Shown here: piece by piece, positions 62,736-64,000 of the stretch | Layout: each line of letters opens with the position of its first letter | How positions within the stretch are numbered: the first letter of the stretch is position 1 | Source: Streptomyces sp. NBC_00370 | GTDB lineage: Bacteria; Actinomycetota; Actinomycetes; Streptomycetales; Streptomycetaceae | Direction of reading: 5' to 3' | Length of the DNA: 64,000 nt | Assembly: GCF_036084755.1 (NCBI RefSeq) | Contig: NZ_CP107968.1 | Span: 3,317,501 to 3,381,500, forward strand | Translations under genes and position numbers: made by a program | Notes under the pieces: generated by a model | Told to the model about the DNA's origin: nothing | Database searches by the model: none | The model's input: only the letters and a program-made list of their open reading frames with translations

Positions 62736-63110
62736 ATGGCGAACACAGAAGCCGCCCTCAAGGAAGCCACCACCACCATCGACGGCGCCCTGGGGGCCGC
62801 CCTCGTCGACTACACGAGCGGTATGGCGCTCGGCACGGTCGGCGGCGGCAAGGACCTGGATCTGACGGTGGCGGCAGCGGGCAACACGGACGTGGTGCGC
62901 GCCAAGGTCCGCACCATGGAGATGCTCGGCCTCAAGGAGGAGATCGAGGACATCCTGATCACCCTCGGCACCCAGTACCACCTGATCCGGCTGCTCAAGG
63001 GCCGCGGGAACAACGGCCTGTTCCTCTATCTGGCGCTGGACAAGAGCCGGGCGAACCTGGCGATGGCCCGGCACCAGCTCGGGAAGATCGAGAACGAGCT
63101 GGAAGTCTGA
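62736..63110 (+). CDS. roadblock/LC7-like protein, paralogue B
   Basis: The 124-residue protein is acidic and compact, with GALGAALVDYTSGMALGTVGG and EDILITLGTQYHLIRLL, then LALDKSRANLAMARHQL. It is a paralogue of the first gene of this operon. The ATG at 62736 gives the family-like start MANTEAALKEA; the ribosome site is a distant GAAAGG. The 120-base gap to the previous gene has a Pro/Ser/Thr-rich open frame that could be an N-terminal extension. Confidence 0.78.
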   Translation: MANTEAALKEATTTIDGALGAALVDYTSGMALGTVGGGKDLDLTVAAAGNTDVVRAKVRTMEMLGLKEEIEDILITLGTQYHLIRLLKGRGNNGLFLYLALDKSRANLAMARHQLGKIENELEV

Positions 63111-63161
63111 ACAGCTCCGACGGCCAGGGCCTCACCAGCCACGGCCTCGGTGGCTACGGCC

Positions 63162-63743
63162 TCACCGGCCGGCGCGGCGCCGTGCCCCACCGGGCACGGC
63201 GTCGCCGGCGCCGACCCCCGTCGTCCGGTACCCCTTGACCTGCTTGCCGACCGGGCGCCCCGACCCCGCCCAGTCGGTACGTACCCACAGCAGCGCGTCG
63301 TCGCGGCGCTCCAGCCGGCCCAGCCAGGCCGTCTTGAGCCACAACCCGACACCGGCGCCCGCCAGCATCCCGCCACCGGCCCCGGGTACGGCGAAGGCGC
63401 TCGCCAGCGCGGCGACGAACCCGCCGGCCAGCCACCACCGATGGGCCTTGCGCCAGTTCCGCAGGGTCACGGCCCGGTCCTGGAGGTAGTCGAACTTCCC
63501 CGCCCGCGAGGCCCGTCCGGCCCAGGCGGTGTACCTGCCGCGTCTGATCAGCAGCACGGCGCCCGCGCACACCACGAACAGCGCGGCGCCCGCGTACACC
63601 CCGACCCTGCGGCCGGTCAGACCCGGGACCAGCAGCCCCAGCCCGGCCGCCGCCACCCCCAGCCACCACAGGGGAGCCGCGCCCGCCCGTACGATCACCG
63701 CCACCCGCACCAGCGACTGCCCGCCGCGTCCCGCCCGCCCCAC
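63162..63743 (-). CDS. hypothetical membrane protein
   Basis: The 193-residue protein has hydrophobic segments near 24-42, 47-67 and 100-135 with basic loops between (RRGRYTAWAGRASRAGKFDY, RNWRKAHRWW), typical of a small inner-membrane protein. No family motif is visible. It is convergent with the roadblock operon. The first codons are uncertain because the N-terminus is Gly/Arg-rich. Confidence 0.6.
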   Translation of the reverse strand: MGRAGRGGQSLVRVAVIVRAGAAPLWWLGVAAAGLGLLVPGLTGRRVGVYAGAALFVVCAGAVLLIRRGRYTAWAGRASRAGKFDYLQDRAVTLRNWRKAHRWWLAGGFVAALASAFAVPGAGGGMLAGAGVGLWLKTAWLGRLERRDDALLWVRTDWAGSGRPVGKQVKGYRTTGVGAGDAVPGGARRRAGR

Positions 63744-63795
63744 GATCTGTCTCCTCCGCCTCGACGTCTCGACGTGGCGGGGAGATTAATAGCGC

Positions 63796-63824
63796 TCTCT
63801 GAACTTTCTCTGAGCATTCTCTGA
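63796..63824. repeat. three TCTCTGA direct repeats at 11-bp spacing
   Basis: TCTCTGA occurs at 63796, 63807 and 63818 with 4-base spacers, inside an 8-bp inverted repeat (GCGCTCTC at 63792-63799 with GAGAGCGC at 63823-63830). The 11-bp period is one helical turn. It lies upstream of the minus-strand membrane protein. Confidence 0.6.
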
Positions 63825-63858
63825 GAGCGCCATCAGTCGACGGACAGACCGGGCGGCG

Positions 63859-64000
63859 TCAGTCGACGAACAGTCCGCGCGCCGCCGCCCCCGCGTCGAA
63901 CTCCTCCAACCGCGCCTGCGCCTGCGGCAGGTCGTCGCACATCGCCTCCAGCAGCACCCGCCCCAGCAGCATCGGCGCGCACGCCGTGTCGAAGGCGAGG
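63859..64000 (-). CDS. 3' end of a gene continuing past the right edge
   Basis: The minus strand encodes a protein end beginning LAFDTACAPMLLGRVLLEA and closing EEFDAGAAARGLFVD before a TGA at 63859. The window cuts off the rest. The tail resembles the last part of SIS-domain (MurR/RpiR-type) regulators, but 46 residues are too few to be sure. Confidence 0.55.
   Translation of the reverse strand, partial: LAFDTACAPMLLGRVLLEAMCDDLPQAQARLEEFDAGAAARGLFVD

Noticed and set aside
1-64000. CRISPR arrays, tRNA genes, intact insertion sequences or prophage genes
   Set aside because: I saw no spaced identical repeats of CRISPR type, no convincing tRNA cloverleaf and no transposase or phage gene. A covariance search would be needed to exclude small RNAs fully.

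Overview
The window reads as chromosome from a Streptomyces species. GC and third-position GC are very high, many starts are GTG, and 4-base stop/start overlaps are common. It carries WhiB, an F420 pathway (CofD and CofE), five LytR-CpsA-Psr (LCP) proteins and a SigB/F/G-type sigma factor. From memory, the gene order matches the S. coelicolor SCO3020 to SCO3078 region. A shorter core (manA, SIS protein, DUF3499, metallopeptidase, whiB, cofD/cofE, NDP-sugar synthase, LCP, TIGR03089) is also kept in order in mycobacteria. No database search was run, so every family name is a reading of the sequence.

Left edge to 25 kb. The first 0.5 kb is the promoter and leader of an rRNA operon running leftward out of the window. 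Next come SpoIIM-like and RDD membrane proteins, S-adenosylhomocysteinase (ahcY), a cation efflux protein, manA, a SIS-domain protein and a Trm112-like protein. A roughly 950-base geneless stretch of degenerate repeats lies where phosphomannomutase (manB) usually sits. Then come DUF3499, a zincin-like protein, a DUF5719 protein coupled to a very large glycosyltransferase, and whiB. A short open reading frame with four cysteines in five codons precedes cysteine dioxygenase. cofD/cofE, an AlkA-like glycosylase, an NDP-sugar synthase, a PGRP-type amidase and a TIGR03089 protein complete the section.

25 to 46 kb is a cell-envelope block. Five LCP genes are interleaved with a family 2 glycosyltransferase and a thioesterase, followed by an acyl-CoA dehydrogenase, UDP-glucose 6-dehydrogenase and a small VOC protein. 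A purK-purE-dipeptidase operon has 4-base overlaps. GtrA and an OmpR-type two-component system follow, then a POT-family peptide transporter preceded by a terminator-like hairpin.

46 to 64 kb. An anti-sigma kinase and an anti-sigma antagonist lie divergent to a sigma factor, an arrangement like sigI. An accessory patch follows (TetR, GMC oxidoreductase, a broken AraC regulator, an LLM oxidoreductase, a lipoprotein). The histidine-utilisation operon (hutU, an M20 hydrolase, hutF, hutI) is divergent from a group III PLP decarboxylase. A roadblock/LC7 operon, a membrane protein and the 3' end of a minus-strand gene close the window.

The observations most worth following are the polycysteine leader before cysteine dioxygenase, the missing manB with repeats in its place, the roadblock operon without its usual kinase and GTPase partners, and the M20 enzyme in place of HutG.
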